This document shows positions 8,588 through 18,800 of a DNA stretch of 50,140 bases, in pieces. This DNA comes from an uncultured Bacteroidales bacterium (lineage in GTDB: Bacteria > Bacteroidota > Bacteroidia > Bacteroidales > P3). Location of the stretch: positions 1 through 50,140 of the forward strand of contig ONBB01000011.1 of assembly GCA_900315935.1 (NCBI GenBank), given 5' to 3'. A program made the translations under genes and the position numbers. The stretch's first letter is position 1; each line of letters opens with the position of its first letter. Under the pieces are notes generated by a model. It had not been told where the DNA came from. It did not search any database and saw only the letters and a program-made list of their open reading frames with translations.

Positions 8588-8683
8588 TATTTTTGCAAAA
8601 AAGTGCATTTTTAACACTTGTTAGGAAATTTGACAACCATTCTGCGAGGAGTATAGGTGAGGCGGCAGGCGGAGGGCACTCTG

Positions 8684-8749
8684 TAGGGGAATGGTAGGGG
8701 AACGGTAGGGGAATACAAAGGCACTGGAAGGATATGGAAGCTTATGGTA
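8684..8749 (-). repeat. 66-bp dispersed element, copy 1 (CCCCTA type)
   Basis: Read on the minus strand, this stretch matches 46173-46238 on the plus strand at 65 of 66 positions; the single difference is T versus C near position 31. Its left part begins TACCATAAGCTTCCATATCC and its right part has three CCCCTA units at about 11-base spacing. It sits in the 173-base spacer between the rpsO promoter and the HIT gene, which holds no gene. Confidence 0.9.
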
Positions 8750-8760
8750 CCCTATTGTTG

Positions 8761-9153
8761 TCAATCGATAGCAGCACCTATCTGCCGGGCCAGTTCAGAA
8801 AGCTCCTCAGAGCTGATTTCCAGATGATTGGAAAAATTGAGATCGGAGGGCTTGTTGAGCGGCACGAGGTGGATGTGGACGTGGGGCACGTCGACTCCGA
8901 TGACGGCCTGGGCCACCTTGATGCACGGGCAAACCTTCTTGAGGCCGCGGGCTACGCGCTTGGCGAAGAGCTGGAGCTCGCAGAGCGACTCATCGTCGAG
9001 GTCGAAGATGTAGTCGACCTCCTGCTTGGGGATGCAGAGGACGTGCCCCCGGGCGATGGGATTGATGTCGAGGAAGGCGAGGCAGTGCTCGGTCTCGAAA
9101 ACGCGATGGCAGGGAATTTCGCCTGCCACTATTTTGCTGAAGATGGTGGCCAT
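8761..9153 (-). CDS. HIT-family nucleotide hydrolase or transferase
   Basis: A 130-residue histidine-triad protein. The catalytic motif HVHIHLVP is at about residues 91-98. The N-terminal segment IFSKIVAGEIPCHRVFE and the DINPIARGHVLCIPKQ loop are typical of the HINT/HIT purine nucleotide phosphoramidase branch. It starts one base after the greA stop codon, so the two are co-transcribed. The cellular substrate is not predictable. A shadow open frame on the opposite strand was discarded because the HIT match is clear. Confidence 0.92.
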   Translation of the reverse strand: MATIFSKIVAGEIPCHRVFETEHCLAFLDINPIARGHVLCIPKQEVDYIFDLDDESLCELQLFAKRVARGLKKVCPCIKVAQAVIGVDVPHVHIHLVPLNKPSDLNFSNHLEISSEELSELARQIGAAID

Positions 9154-9154
9154 G

Positions 9155-9628
9155 TTAGCGCTCGATTTTGGTGAGTTCGAAGGTCATCTTGCCGGCAGGC
9201 ACGACCACGTCGACCACATCGCCCACCTTGTGGCCGAGGAAAGCCGAGGCGAAGGGCGAGGTAACGGAGATCTTGCCCTGCTTGAGGTTGGCCTCGCTCT
9301 CGGGCACGATGGTGTAGACCTGGGTCTGGTTGGTCTTGGTGTTGCGGATGGTGATGATGGAGAGGAGGAGCACCTTGGAGGTGTCGATCTTGCTCTCGTC
9401 GAGCAGGCGGGCGTTGGCGACGAGGTCCTGCAGCTTGGAGATGCGGGCCTCGAGGTGTCCCTGGGCTTCCTTGGCGGCGTCGTACTCGGCATTCTCGGAT
9501 AGGTCGCCCTTGTCGCGAGCCTCCGCAATGGCGGCCGAGGCAGCGGGGCGCTCGACGACGATAAGCTGGTGGAGTTCGTCCTTGAGTTTCTGGAGTCCCT
9601 CCTCACTGTAATACTTGATTTCAGACAT
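9155..9628 (-). CDS. greA: Transcription elongation factor GreA
   Basis: A 157-residue protein. The start at 9628 (MSEIKYYSEEGLQKLKDEL) is chosen over an upstream in-frame ATG because GreA proteins begin with this segment. The N-terminal coiled coil carries ARDKGDLSENAEYDAAKEAQ with the acidic DLSENAEYD tip that stimulates transcript cleavage in stalled RNA polymerase. The C-terminal FKBP-like domain includes SPFASAFLGHKVGDVV. It is followed at once by the HIT gene. The transcript may arise by read-through from the PorV-like gene upstream or from a promoter I cannot place in the 80-base spacer. Confidence 0.96.
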   Translation of the reverse strand: MSEIKYYSEEGLQKLKDELHQLIVVERPAASAAIAEARDKGDLSENAEYDAAKEAQGHLEARISKLQDLVANARLLDESKIDTSKVLLLSIITIRNTKTNQTQVYTIVPESEANLKQGKISVTSPFASAFLGHKVGDVVDVVVPAGKMTFELTKIER

Positions 9629-9650
9629 GATATTGTTTTCTCTGGGTTTT

Positions 9651-9686
9651 AAAAAGTGGGAAAGGCTTTTATAATAAGCCTTTCCC
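9651..9686 (-). terminator. Terminator after the PorV-like gene
   Basis: An 11-bp stem, GGGAAAGGCTT and AAGCCTTTCCC (9658-9686), is followed on the minus strand by ACTTTTTAAAA. It closes the long secretion-related gene block and separates it from greA. Confidence 0.75.
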
Positions 9687-9708
9687 AAAGAGGTTTATGT
9701 ACTCTGCA

Positions 9709-10785
9709 TTAGAATTTCAGGCTGGCTCCGATGGCATGGGTGCCCTTGAGGGGGGCGGCCGTCTGATAGGAGTAGTCAAGTGTGATGGCGGTGTTGCTGC
9801 CCTCCTTCTTGGAGAGGGGAATGTCGACCGAGGCACCGGCGCAGAAGCCGTTCTTGGCCGTGGCGGGGTCGCCCGTCCAAAGACCGTCCTGGAAGATGTA
9901 GCCGCAGCGCAGCTGCACCATGTTCAGAAGGCCATACTCGAGACCCAGCGTGTAGTTGTCGCGCAGGAAGGCGTTGGAGGTGAAGCTGCCGGCCACGGTG
10001 AGGCGCTGGTCCCACTTCTCGAAGAAGAAGTCGTAGGAGAGGCCGATATTGAGGCAGGTGGGAAGCTCCATCTCGGCGGCGCGGGTCTGGACGGTGAAGT
10101 TGTTGCCGGCGGTGTTGACCATCTGCAGCGAGAGGCCCGTGCCGCCGAACGACATCGAGGGACCCCAGTTCTTCAGCGAGATACCGAACTTCAACTGGTC
10201 GTTCTCACCGGTAACATACTGGATACCGGCATCAATACCGAACCCGGAGGCCGACACGTTGTCGGTGCTCTCGGTGATCATCTTGATATTGACACCACCA
10301 TGGATGGTGTTGGTGAAGCTGTGGGCATAGGCCACGTTGATATTCATATAGCTGGGCGAGAAGGTACCAGCCACACCCTGGCCGTCGGGGCTCATGTAGG
10401 TGGTAACATCTATCTCGCCGAAGCTCATGGCCATGACGTAGACACCAAGCACACCGGCGTCGAAAACGCGGACACCGAGGCCGAAGGTGTTCATAGAAGC
10501 ACCGCTGTTAAGACCCTTGCTGCCACCATAGAGGATGGTGTTGGTGTAGCCTACCTCGATGTTCTTGACAAACGCCAAGCCAGCCACATTGTTGAACATA
10601 GCGTCGAGGCCACGGACGTTGGCAATATTCACTCCACCCCAACCAGTGCTGCGGGCCCAAGGGTTGATAAGCAACTCCGAGGCGCCAGCCGTACCGCGAC
10701 GTTCATCGTTGCCGGCCTGTGCCGTGGGCATGGCCAGTCCGCAAACTATCGCGACGGCGGCAAATATCTTTAATACGTTCTTCAT
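9709..10785 (-). CDS. PorV/PorQ-family outer-membrane protein
   Basis: A 358-residue protein with signal peptide MKNVLKIFAAVAIVCGLAM ending at AQA. The mature start is GTAGASELLINPWARSTGWG, then GLDAMFNNVAGLAF. This is the pattern of the FadL-like 14-strand barrel proteins PorV and PorQ of type IX secretion (small-residue loop, NPxARSxGxG, MFxNxAxLA). It ends in a barrel strand with terminal phenylalanine (GASLKF). PorV carries T9SS cargo from the translocon to the attachment complex; PorQ acts in sorting. It lies 34 bases behind the giant secreted protein gene, so it may be a dedicated shuttle or anchor for it. Whether it is the main PorV of the cell cannot be told. Confidence 0.82.
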   Translation of the reverse strand: MKNVLKIFAAVAIVCGLAMPTAQAGNDERRGTAGASELLINPWARSTGWGGVNIANVRGLDAMFNNVAGLAFVKNIEVGYTNTILYGGSKGLNSGASMNTFGLGVRVFDAGVLGVYVMAMSFGEIDVTTYMSPDGQGVAGTFSPSYMNINVAYAHSFTNTIHGGVNIKMITESTDNVSASGFGIDAGIQYVTGENDQLKFGISLKNWGPSMSFGGTGLSLQMVNTAGNNFTVQTRAAEMELPTCLNIGLSYDFFFEKWDQRLTVAGSFTSNAFLRDNYTLGLEYGLLNMVQLRCGYIFQDGLWTGDPATAKNGFCAGASVDIPLSKKEGSNTAITLDYSYQTAAPLKGTHAIGASLKF

Positions 10786-10819
10786 AATCTGTAACTTTTT
10801 GATGTTGTCTTACACTGTG

Positions 10820-13800
10820 TTAGAATTGGAACGAGTTGAGGTCGACAGGACGCATGGTTCCGAACCATTTGATGACACGCTCGCCGATGCCAGGCACACT
10901 GACATGGATGAGGTACATACCGCCGGCGATGGGAATACCCGTCTGGTTGTGGAGATCCCAATCGACCGTGGTGCCCTCGGCCTTTTTGTCCTTAGTATAC
11001 TCGCGCTCGACAGCGGTGGGTCCGATGGTACGCACCAGGGTGCCGTCGACGGTGTAGATGCGAATGAGGCAACCCTTCGGCTCGCCATTCTCGACACCGG
11101 TGGGCAGGTTAATGATGCGCACCTTGGTCTCGAGCTGGCTGGCGGTCTCATAGTCGGAATAGCTATAGTATGGATTGGGAACCACGTTGATGAGGCTAAG
11201 TATCGAGTCGATATACTCCTGGCGTGCATTGGAGGCCGTGGCGCGGTTGTTGATTGCAGCGTCGGACTCATTGATGACGAACTGGTATATCGGCAACTCG
11301 CGGTTGCAGTTCTGCACACCCGCGGCCACCGAGGTGGTGTTGTTGCGCGACAGGAAGTTGCCATAGGGGGCGCGCACATCAATGTCGATAGTTACGTCGC
11401 AAGGCATCTGCATGGGGTTGTCGAACTCGTAGCGCGGCGAGGAAATCATGGGCATGGTAACCCAAGCCGTGGAGGCATAAAGCAGGGCTATCGAGTCGCG
11501 AACCGGCAGGAAGCCTCTCACATTGCGGGTAATACCATTTACCATGGACGGCTTACCTTCGTCGGAGACATATTTCATCATACGACGCACCGAGCCGAGC
11601 ATCGTCATGGCCCAGCGACCTGCGTCATAGGAAGGCGTGGTGTAGTGGGAAGTGGCGTAGTCAAGGTTGCCGCTGACCATCTTGTAGAAAGGCTGCTTGG
11701 TGGCATTCATGACATAGACGAAGTGGCGTCCACCCATCACATAGTTCTGGGTACCCTCCATCTCGGTGCTGACGGGATTCCACAACATGTCGTTACCATG
11801 GTGCTGCACATAGCGCGAATCCTCGCCGAACATGATGTTCAGGCGCTCGCCGGTAACAGTGTTGATGGCGTAGCCGGGGAACCAACCCATACCGCTGTCC
11901 GAGATGTAGGCAGGATTGCTGGGGTCGGTGGGATCGGCGGCGATACCGAGCTCCTCGCACGTCATGCCGTTCTTGTCGACCGAAGCGTGGCAACGGGCGC
12001 TGAAGCGGCGGGCATTGCCTTCGGACTGGGTGTGGTCGTCGCACATCTCAATGACCGGGCAACGGGTCCACTTGGTCGTGTCTTTCGTGAGGACAACACG
12101 CACGCTGGGCAGCGTGGCCATGCTATTGAAGTAAAGCGACTTGTTGAAGGTGCTGACCATCAGCTCGCGCTCCAACTGGTTCTTGTTGATGCCCATGCGG
12201 GTAAGGGTGGCATCGTCGGCCATATAGTAGGAGAAGTTGAAGGCAGGATGGAAGGGCAGCGACGAGGCGAGGCCGTAGGGTGCCCACAGGCCACCGACCA
12301 CATTCTCGAACACCTCGTACTTGTCAACGGGCTCGGTCTGGGGGGTGTTGCTGTTCGAACCGGATTGGAGGTAGGCACGGAAGTAGTCTTCATCCAAATA
12401 GTCTTCGTTCATATTGTACTTGGATGTGCGATTGATGAAGCGCGTATAGGCATTGGCCGAGAAGGCGCCGCCGGAGCGAATCCAGTTGTAGCGCATCATG
12501 ACGTCGTTGTCGGGGATACCGCTGAGCCACTGGAGGGTGGAGTCAGTGAAGGTCATGCCGGAACCCAGCAAGGCACCTTTGTTGACCACACCGCCCCAGT
12601 AGTCGTAGTTGTTACCCATAATGAGAGCACCCTCGGCGGGCAGATCATTGGGGGACGAGGTAACGGCCTCGGGGTTGACCAGCGTGACGGCCAAACCCAA
12701 ATCCATGAAGAGCTGCTCGTTGTGGCGACCGATGGAAAAGTCGGACCAGAGAGTGTCAATGTATTTCACAACACCGTCCTTTACGACAGAGTCAAAATGG
12801 CGGCCGTCCTCATGCACGATGCACCAACGGGTTGTGTTGACAACACCGGCAGCACTGTCGTTGAACGAGCGGCCACGACTGTCGGTAGCCTTGTTCCAGA
12901 AGAGAAGGTTGAAACGGCCTTCCTTGATCTTGAGAGGATCGATAACGCGGACGTTGATGGGGCCATAGTTCTCCTCATACATGGGGTTGGCCACGATGCA
13001 GGGGTTGGTCATGACGGAAAGGTCGACACGGGTCGAGGCATTGAAACGGACGTTCATGGTGCCGGGAGCCTTGGCCGGCTGACCGGGGGCACCCATCAGC
13101 GAATCGATGGAAGCCTGCGAGAGGCGGAGCATCGAACCACCGTTGCCGTAGCCACCCAGACGGATAATGTTGGGGCACATGCCAAACTCGGACTGGGCAA
13201 TACTGCCACCATATTCAACAGCAGGGTTGTGGGGGATGACCGTGATGGGGGTAATGCTACCCTGTTTCTCATTTTTACGGCCGGCGAGGTAGGGTTGCTT
13301 CTGACCTTCGAGGAAGTCGGCCTCGGTCTGCGAGTAGGGAGCATAACGGTTGTGGGCATAGGCGATAGCAACAAAGTAGTACTCCTTGTTGTTTACAAGG
13401 GTACTGCTCGAACCCGAGGCAAAGGCATCCTTGGTGATGCGGAAGACGTGCTGGATGCCCTTGTTGGCACCCTCGACCATCACTTTGCCAGTGAGGATAC
13501 TGGTGGCAGAGTTCATGGTGTAGTTGACCAGCGTTCCGATAGGCTGCGAAGGAGCAGCATTGGGGATGGTGTCGAAAACCAAGACAGTGTCGCCATCGAC
13601 TCTCTCACGATGGGATGTAATCTCGAGACTGTCGTAGTAGTTTTCAATATCGCACTGGGCAACAAGAATGGCCTTCTCCGGATCATCGATATCAGCGATG
13701 GAGGTGTTGGCATCCCGGAGCTGATAGATCTGATAGCCTTCAAACTTGTATTTAAGCTGCTCAATGTCGTACATGCGAGGATTGCCATTGGCATCCTGAT

Positions 13801-15832
13801 AATACTTGGTGATACCCGGGTCAAGCTCGTTATACTTCTCACCATAGTTGTTGGAAGACGGCTCTTCATAGGTGAGATAGAGGATAACCTCATTGTTAAG
13901 TTCCTGGGCCAAGAGAGTGGGGGCGTCGGGACCGTCGAGCACCTTGAAGCAGTTCTCGAAGAGGGTCTGGCAGACATCGTCTACCTCACGAAGCAGCTGG
14001 ACAGAACTCCACTGGTTACCCGAAGCAGCCTGGGCAAAGGGAATACCCACAGTGATGTAGTTGAGAGCACCGGGCTTGAGGGTGAAGGGACCGGCGGACT
14101 GCATGAAACGACGGTCGCCAGGTTTGTTATCCGCAGTAATCTCGGTCCAACCCTCGGGGCCGTAGTTGTCAACATCACCACCCGAAGGGACTGCACCATC
14201 GGTACCCCAGTTCCAAGGATCGCTGTTGCCGGGGAACATGAAGTCGCAATCAAGATTGGTGGTACCGGTGGCAATGGCATTGCCGCCGAACTTCATGCGC
14301 TGACCATTCTTCCAATAGCCGCGCAGGTAGTTGTAGTAGTCGCTAGCTTTGGTCGGTTCGCCACGGACACCATCACTACTGTTGTCATAGTAAACGAAGC
14401 GGCGCATACCGAAACGCTCGTCGTCCACAATACCGTTACCAAAGTTGACACCGTTGATGGCACAGTTGCCGATGGCATCACCGGGGACGAAGTACCAGCA
14501 GTCGGGAGTGAAGTTGTCAGCATCATAGGAAATCTGGATGGTATCGTATTCAATGAAGACACCGTTCTCATCCTTCTTCTCATACGAAGAGAGGAGCTGT
14601 TTCATCTGGGCAGAGCCGACGGACTGAATCTTGGGGATGTCGATCTTGGGATTGTCCTTGCCGTCAGGATCCATATAGGGACCCTGGAAGAAGTCGATAC
14701 CGACAGCAGGAGGGATACCGGAGTAGCTGCCCGAACCGGGAGTGTCGGTTGCCTTGCCATTGTAGCAATAGCCAAGACCACGCCTCACATCACATCCTAC
14801 ATAGTCATCGAAAGCATAGCCCAGATCCGGGTCGACCCACTGGCTGAAGTAGGTCTCTCGGAGTTCATAGGTGGAGCGGTTGATAATCTCATAGGAATAG
14901 AAAGTCATGTCGTTGATACGGTCGTTGGTGGAGAAGGCGAACGCCTGGGCACGGATCTCGAGACCGATAGGCTGGCCACCCGTCTCAGTGTGAGTGTTAC
15001 CCATGTCGTTGAAGACCCACCAAATGGTCTGGTCACCCTTGAGCACCTGGTCGGAAAGAATACTGCCGGAGATAATACCATCACCACGGGTCTCTTCCAT
15101 AGAGGGAATCTTCACCGTTGCCTTGTCAGGATCCTCGTTTTTGATGGTACGGGGGCAAAGCTTGTTATCAAAGTCATAGTAGGGATAATCGCCGAGCTGA
15201 GGATTATAAACACCATCACCATCGGCATCAAAGAACGGAGCCAGGTAGTTGGTGATGTCATCGCCATTGCCGTGGGCGGGCCAGTTCCTGATCACATCGG
15301 TGATAGCCTCCTGGGGGTCGGAATTCGTTTCCACGGAGGCACTGTCATAGGTGAAATGCTCCATCAAAGCCAGCACCTCGTTCTTGGTGATAATCCAGTG
15401 CTTGTCATAAGCATTACACACGGGAAGGTCGATAGCGGCGGTTCCGTTGATTTTGAGCGGACCGGGCCAGTAGTCGTCACCCTCCGAACCAAAACGCAAG
15501 GCAGCGATACGGATATTGTCATTAACGTCGGTACCACCAATCCACAAAGCAGCGCAGAAGAGCGGACAGGTGTTACTGTTCTTGGGCAGGTGATACTGGG
15601 CGACGCTGCCATCGTACCACATATTGCCATAGCCATTAATCAGAGCTCGCACATTGTTGATGTTGAGCTCGGCTGTGCTCTGGGCACGCTTACAGGCAGC
15701 GGCCTTGGACTTCACAGCAGCTTTTTTCGCGTTGGTACGCTTGCACTCGATACATTCGCGAGCCGACACAGACCCAGCGAAAGACACGAGCAGCAAAGAC
15801 ACCAAGACTAGTTTGCTATATATACTTTTCAT
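10820..15832 (-). CDS. Giant secreted protein (1670 aa), probable T9SS cargo or surface protein
   Basis: The signal peptide MKSIYSKLVLVSLLLVSFAG ends at VSA, and a Cys- and Lys-rich segment follows (ARECIECKR, then KAAACKRAQ). The large central part has no enzyme motif I recognise. It is rich in aromatic residues, Asn, Asp and Gly, with Ca-site-like FFDADGDGVYNPQLGDYPYY and several GxDxxxGPYxDPDGKDNP-type loops, consistent with stacked beta domains. The C-terminus has NVVPNPYYSYSDYE, IRIYTVDGTLVRTI, VDWDLHNQTGIPIAGGMYLI and FGTMRPVDLNSFQF. That is the pattern of T9SS/FlgD-like C-terminal sorting domains, although this subclass lacks the classic KLVK tail. It lies 25 bases behind the TonB-dependent receptor gene and 34 before the PorV-like gene. 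The function is unknown. Confidence 0.82.
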   Translation of the reverse strand: MKSIYSKLVLVSLLLVSFAGSVSARECIECKRTNAKKAAVKSKAAACKRAQSTAELNINNVRALINGYGNMWYDGSVAQYHLPKNSNTCPLFCAALWIGGTDVNDNIRIAALRFGSEGDDYWPGPLKINGTAAIDLPVCNAYDKHWIITKNEVLALMEHFTYDSASVETNSDPQEAITDVIRNWPAHGNGDDITNYLAPFFDADGDGVYNPQLGDYPYYDFDNKLCPRTIKNEDPDKATVKIPSMEETRGDGIISGSILSDQVLKGDQTIWWVFNDMGNTHTETGGQPIGLEIRAQAFAFSTNDRINDMTFYSYEIINRSTYELRETYFSQWVDPDLGYAFDDYVGCDVRRGLGYCYNGKATDTPGSGSYSGIPPAVGIDFFQGPYMDPDGKDNPKIDIPKIQSVGSAQMKQLLSSYEKKDENGVFIEYDTIQISYDADNFTPDCWYFVPGDAIGNCAINGVNFGNGIVDDERFGMRRFVYYDNSSDGVRGEPTKASDYYNYLRGYWKNGQRMKFGGNAIATGTTNLDCDFMFPGNSDPWNWGTDGAVPSGGDVDNYGPEGWTEITADNKPGDRRFMQSAGPFTLKPGALNYITVGIPFAQAASGNQWSSVQLLREVDDVCQTLFENCFKVLDGPDAPTLLAQELNNEVILYLTYEEPSSNNYGEKYNELDPGITKYYQDANGNPRMYDIEQLKYKFEGYQIYQLRDANTSIADIDDPEKAILVAQCDIENYYDSLEITSHRERVDGDTVLVFDTIPNAAPSQPIGTLVNYTMNSATSILTGKVMVEGANKGIQHVFRITKDAFASGSSSTLVNNKEYYFVAIAYAHNRYAPYSQTEADFLEGQKQPYLAGRKNEKQGSITPITVIPHNPAVEYGGSIAQSEFGMCPNIIRLGGYGNGGSMLRLSQASIDSLMGAPGQPAKAPGTMNVRFNASTRVDLSVMTNPCIVANPMYEENYGPINVRVIDPLKIKEGRFNLLFWNKATDSRGRSFNDSAAGVVNTTRWCIVHEDGRHFDSVVKDGVVKYIDTLWSDFSIGRHNEQLFMDLGLAVTLVNPEAVTSSPNDLPAEGALIMGNNYDYWGGVVNKGALLGSGMTFTDSTLQWLSGIPDNDVMMRYNWIRSGGAFSANAYTRFINRTSKYNMNEDYLDEDYFRAYLQSGSNSNTPQTEPVDKYEVFENVVGGLWAPYGLASSLPFHPAFNFSYYMADDATLTRMGINKNQLERELMVSTFNKSLYFNSMATLPSVRVVLTKDTTKWTRCPVIEMCDDHTQSEGNARRFSARCHASVDKNGMTCEELGIAADPTDPSNPAYISDSGMGWFPGYAINTVTGERLNIMFGEDSRYVQHHGNDMLWNPVSTEMEGTQNYVMGGRHFVYVMNATKQPFYKMVSGNLDYATSHYTTPSYDAGRWAMTMLGSVRRMMKYVSDEGKPSMVNGITRNVRGFLPVRDSIALLYASTAWVTMPMISSPRYEFDNPMQMPCDVTIDIDVRAPYGNFLSRNNTTSVAAGVQNCNRELPIYQFVINESDAAINNRATASNARQEYIDSILSLINVVPNPYYSYSDYETASQLETKVRIINLPTGVENGEPKGCLIRIYTVDGTLVRTIGPTAVEREYTKDKKAEGTTVDWDLHNQTGIPIAGGMYLIHVSVPGIGERVIKWFGTMRPVDLNSFQF

Positions 15833-15857
15833 CTTTATAATATTTTACACGTTGGGA

Positions 15858-18800
15858 CTAGAAGTTATACGAGAGAGACAGTTTGATAGTGCGAGGACTG
15901 GAATAGCGCCAATAGTTGTTGCGGAGAACAATCGAGTAGATGTCGCGATATGCCTCGGGGTCAAGGTGGGCATTGATTGCCTGCTGCATGGCAGGATCGG
16001 TGAGGTAGCCATCGTCCTCGGGGTTACCCGTAACAGGCCATACGCTGGTAACATTGCGGATGTCGAACAGGTTGTTGATGGTGATAGCAGCAGAAATCAG
16101 CGTGGTACGCTTGCCAACCTGGATGGGCCACTGCTTGTCGATAACCACATTGAAGTAGAAGCCCCACGGCAGACGTGCACCGCGGTAGCTACCGACGATG
16201 GTCTGCTGGGAGTGCGACAGCTGGCGGGTATAAGGACGGCCAGACTGGGCCACAGCGGTGAAGTTGACACCGAAGTTCTCAAGGAGTTTGACCTCCTTCT
16301 TGCGCTTTTCACCAGTCTCCTTGTCCGTTACTACACGCGTATAGACAGGGCCGTTGTACTTGTTGCCGCTGGCATAGCGGAAGTCAACATTGGCCTTGAA
16401 CTCGTGGCGACGGTCGTCGGCAATGGGGTTGAGCATCTTAAGGGTGGTGTAACCCTCCTTGATAAGCTCGGTCATCGTGGTGCCGGAAAGACCGGTACCC
16501 TCGGCATACTGGAGAGTATAGTTGGCATTGATACGGATGTTCTTGGTCTGACGGAGGTCGTAGGCCAAAGTTACACCCTTGGTGGTGCGGAAGTCCTTGT
16601 TGTCGTAGCTGTAGTAGTTGGGGTTGGGGTCAGCACCGGCATACTGCACAATCTGAATGAGGTCGCGGGTCTCCTTGTAGTAGGCAGAGGCGCTGATGGC
16701 GGAGCTCTCGTTGAGAGCCTGCTGGAAGCCCAACTCATAGTTGGTGATGCGCTCGGGCTTCAGGTTGGGGTTGTTGATAGTGTTCGAGTTATAAAGCGAA
16801 GTGAGCTGAGTCATGTACAAGTAGCCTTCGTACTGGGCAGACCAACCGGCGGAAGGACGGCGGGCGATAATATCGAAACTGGCCTTGAACTGGGATTTCT
16901 CACCGATGGGGAAGGAGAAGGCGATACGCGGCATGGCGACAATCTGAGGAGTATAACGCTCAAATGCTTCGGTACGGACCTCCTTGTTGCCATGGGTGTA
17001 ATAGGGCGTGGGCTTACCCGAGGCGCCGCCGACACCAGCATAGGAGTTGAGAGCAACACCTTCGGCATTGTACCAATTACCCTGGGGGTCGCGATAACCC
17101 ACAATCTTGGGCTTTGTAGCATCATCCTCCTGAACGACCTGGTCAACATAGGGAACCCAGTCGCTGCCTGCCTCATAAAGATAGCCATCGCCACCGCTAA
17201 CCAAGGTGGGATCCTTGCGGATATCGGCAACCGTATAGGATTCATACAGCAGATAGGGGTCTTTCATGACATACTGGTTGCCGTTGAAATAGTCAACACG
17301 GACACCGACATTGAAAATCAGGTCTTGGAAGTAGAACTTGTCCTGGATATAACCAGCGGCATAAATCGGAGAGAACGAGGGGAGGTAGCGGTATTTGCCA
17401 TCGGTGTTGAAGAACTTGTCGAGGCTCCAGTTGGCTCCGTTGTACTTCTTACCGGTGTGGTCGAAACCAGCATAGCTGACATAAGAGTTACCGCTGTTGA
17501 ACATCTCGTCGGCAGAGAACATGTCGAGACCACCGGCCTTGACATAATCCTCGGGCATATAGCGGTCGACATCGATCCAGGTGTACTCATCAATTGCACT
17601 GCCGTCGGTATTGGTAAATCCATTAGAGATAAGGTAGTTACGGAAAGTCTCATCGAACAGCGTCTGCTTTTCGCGGTTCAGCAGGCGATTGTAATTGACA
17701 TACAGCTGCGAGCCACGCTCCTCATAGATGGGGTGATTGATATCCATCTGGTCGATATGCACATTGGCCTTTTCGCGCATCAGACGCCACAAGCCATAGG
17801 CACTAACACTATAATAGGAATTCCACATCTGGTCATATTGGAAACCAACCTCGATTTCATGGCCATAGATATCGGCCGATGCCTTGGCCTGGAGGAAGAG
17901 GTAGTCGTCCTGAGTCATGCTGAAGGAGGCACCTTGGGTACCGACATTGCCAAGCAGGCCATAGATGGACGAGGGGGAGTCACTGTTGAAGAGACCCTTG
18001 TACTGGCGGATACGGTCGATATTGAAGAGCATGTAACGGACATCCTCGAACTCGGAGCTGTTGAAGAGCTGCTCATTGTAGTTCGAAAGAATCGGATTAT
18101 AGGGGCTGCCGCCAACATAGGTAATACTCGGGCTCCAGTTATTCTGAACCATGGCCCAGCGCTGGGTACCATAATAGTCAATCAGCCTCGGCTCATAGCT
18201 GGGATTCTGTTCGGTTCTGAACTGGCCAATATAACCATATTTGAATACGTCATCCAGGCTGCCGCCGAAGTTCTCATTATAGGTCTGGGTAACATAGCGG
18301 TTGACCATACCGGTAATGTTGTACATCACGTTCTTGATGGGAGAGGCAGCCTTGGCTTCGTCCTCGTTGGAGCTCTCGGGGTCGCGGAAACGCTGGGTGA
18401 AGTCGAGGGTAAGGGCATAGTTTCTCGCCTTGCTCACAGAAGAGCCAGAGAGAGGCATCGAGAGAGGCGAGATGCCGGCATTGGGGCTATGGACTGCACT
18501 GAACTCACCGGTAACCGTCAATGTGGCATATTCGGAGAAACGGAAATCGAGCGCACCCTCCATTCCCACACTGTAATACTGCAGGTCGGGGACACGGCTG
18601 GCACTGGTGAAGTCGGAAGAGGTCAGTCGGGTGATGTCATGGAACGACCCACGGCGCAACTCCGTCTCGGCCGAGTAGTTGATGGTACCCGTGAGAGGAT
18701 CATAGGCAAGGGGTTTGTCCTCAAACTTGCGGACCAAATCATCGTTGACAATCAGGTAGCGATGATCCTTGACACGGTAGAAGGGGGAGTTACGATAGTT

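Noticed and set aside
8684-8749. Insertion sequence or transposon end
   Set aside because: The element is only 66 bases, has no terminal inverted repeats or target duplication visible and no transposase in the window.
10559-15811. Very long open frame on the plus strand antisense to the giant secreted protein gene
   Set aside because: It mirrors the minus-strand gene codon by codon, is rich in Val, Gly, His and Asp as expected from high third-position GC, and lacks any domain, whereas the minus frame has a signal peptide and a C-terminal sorting-like domain.
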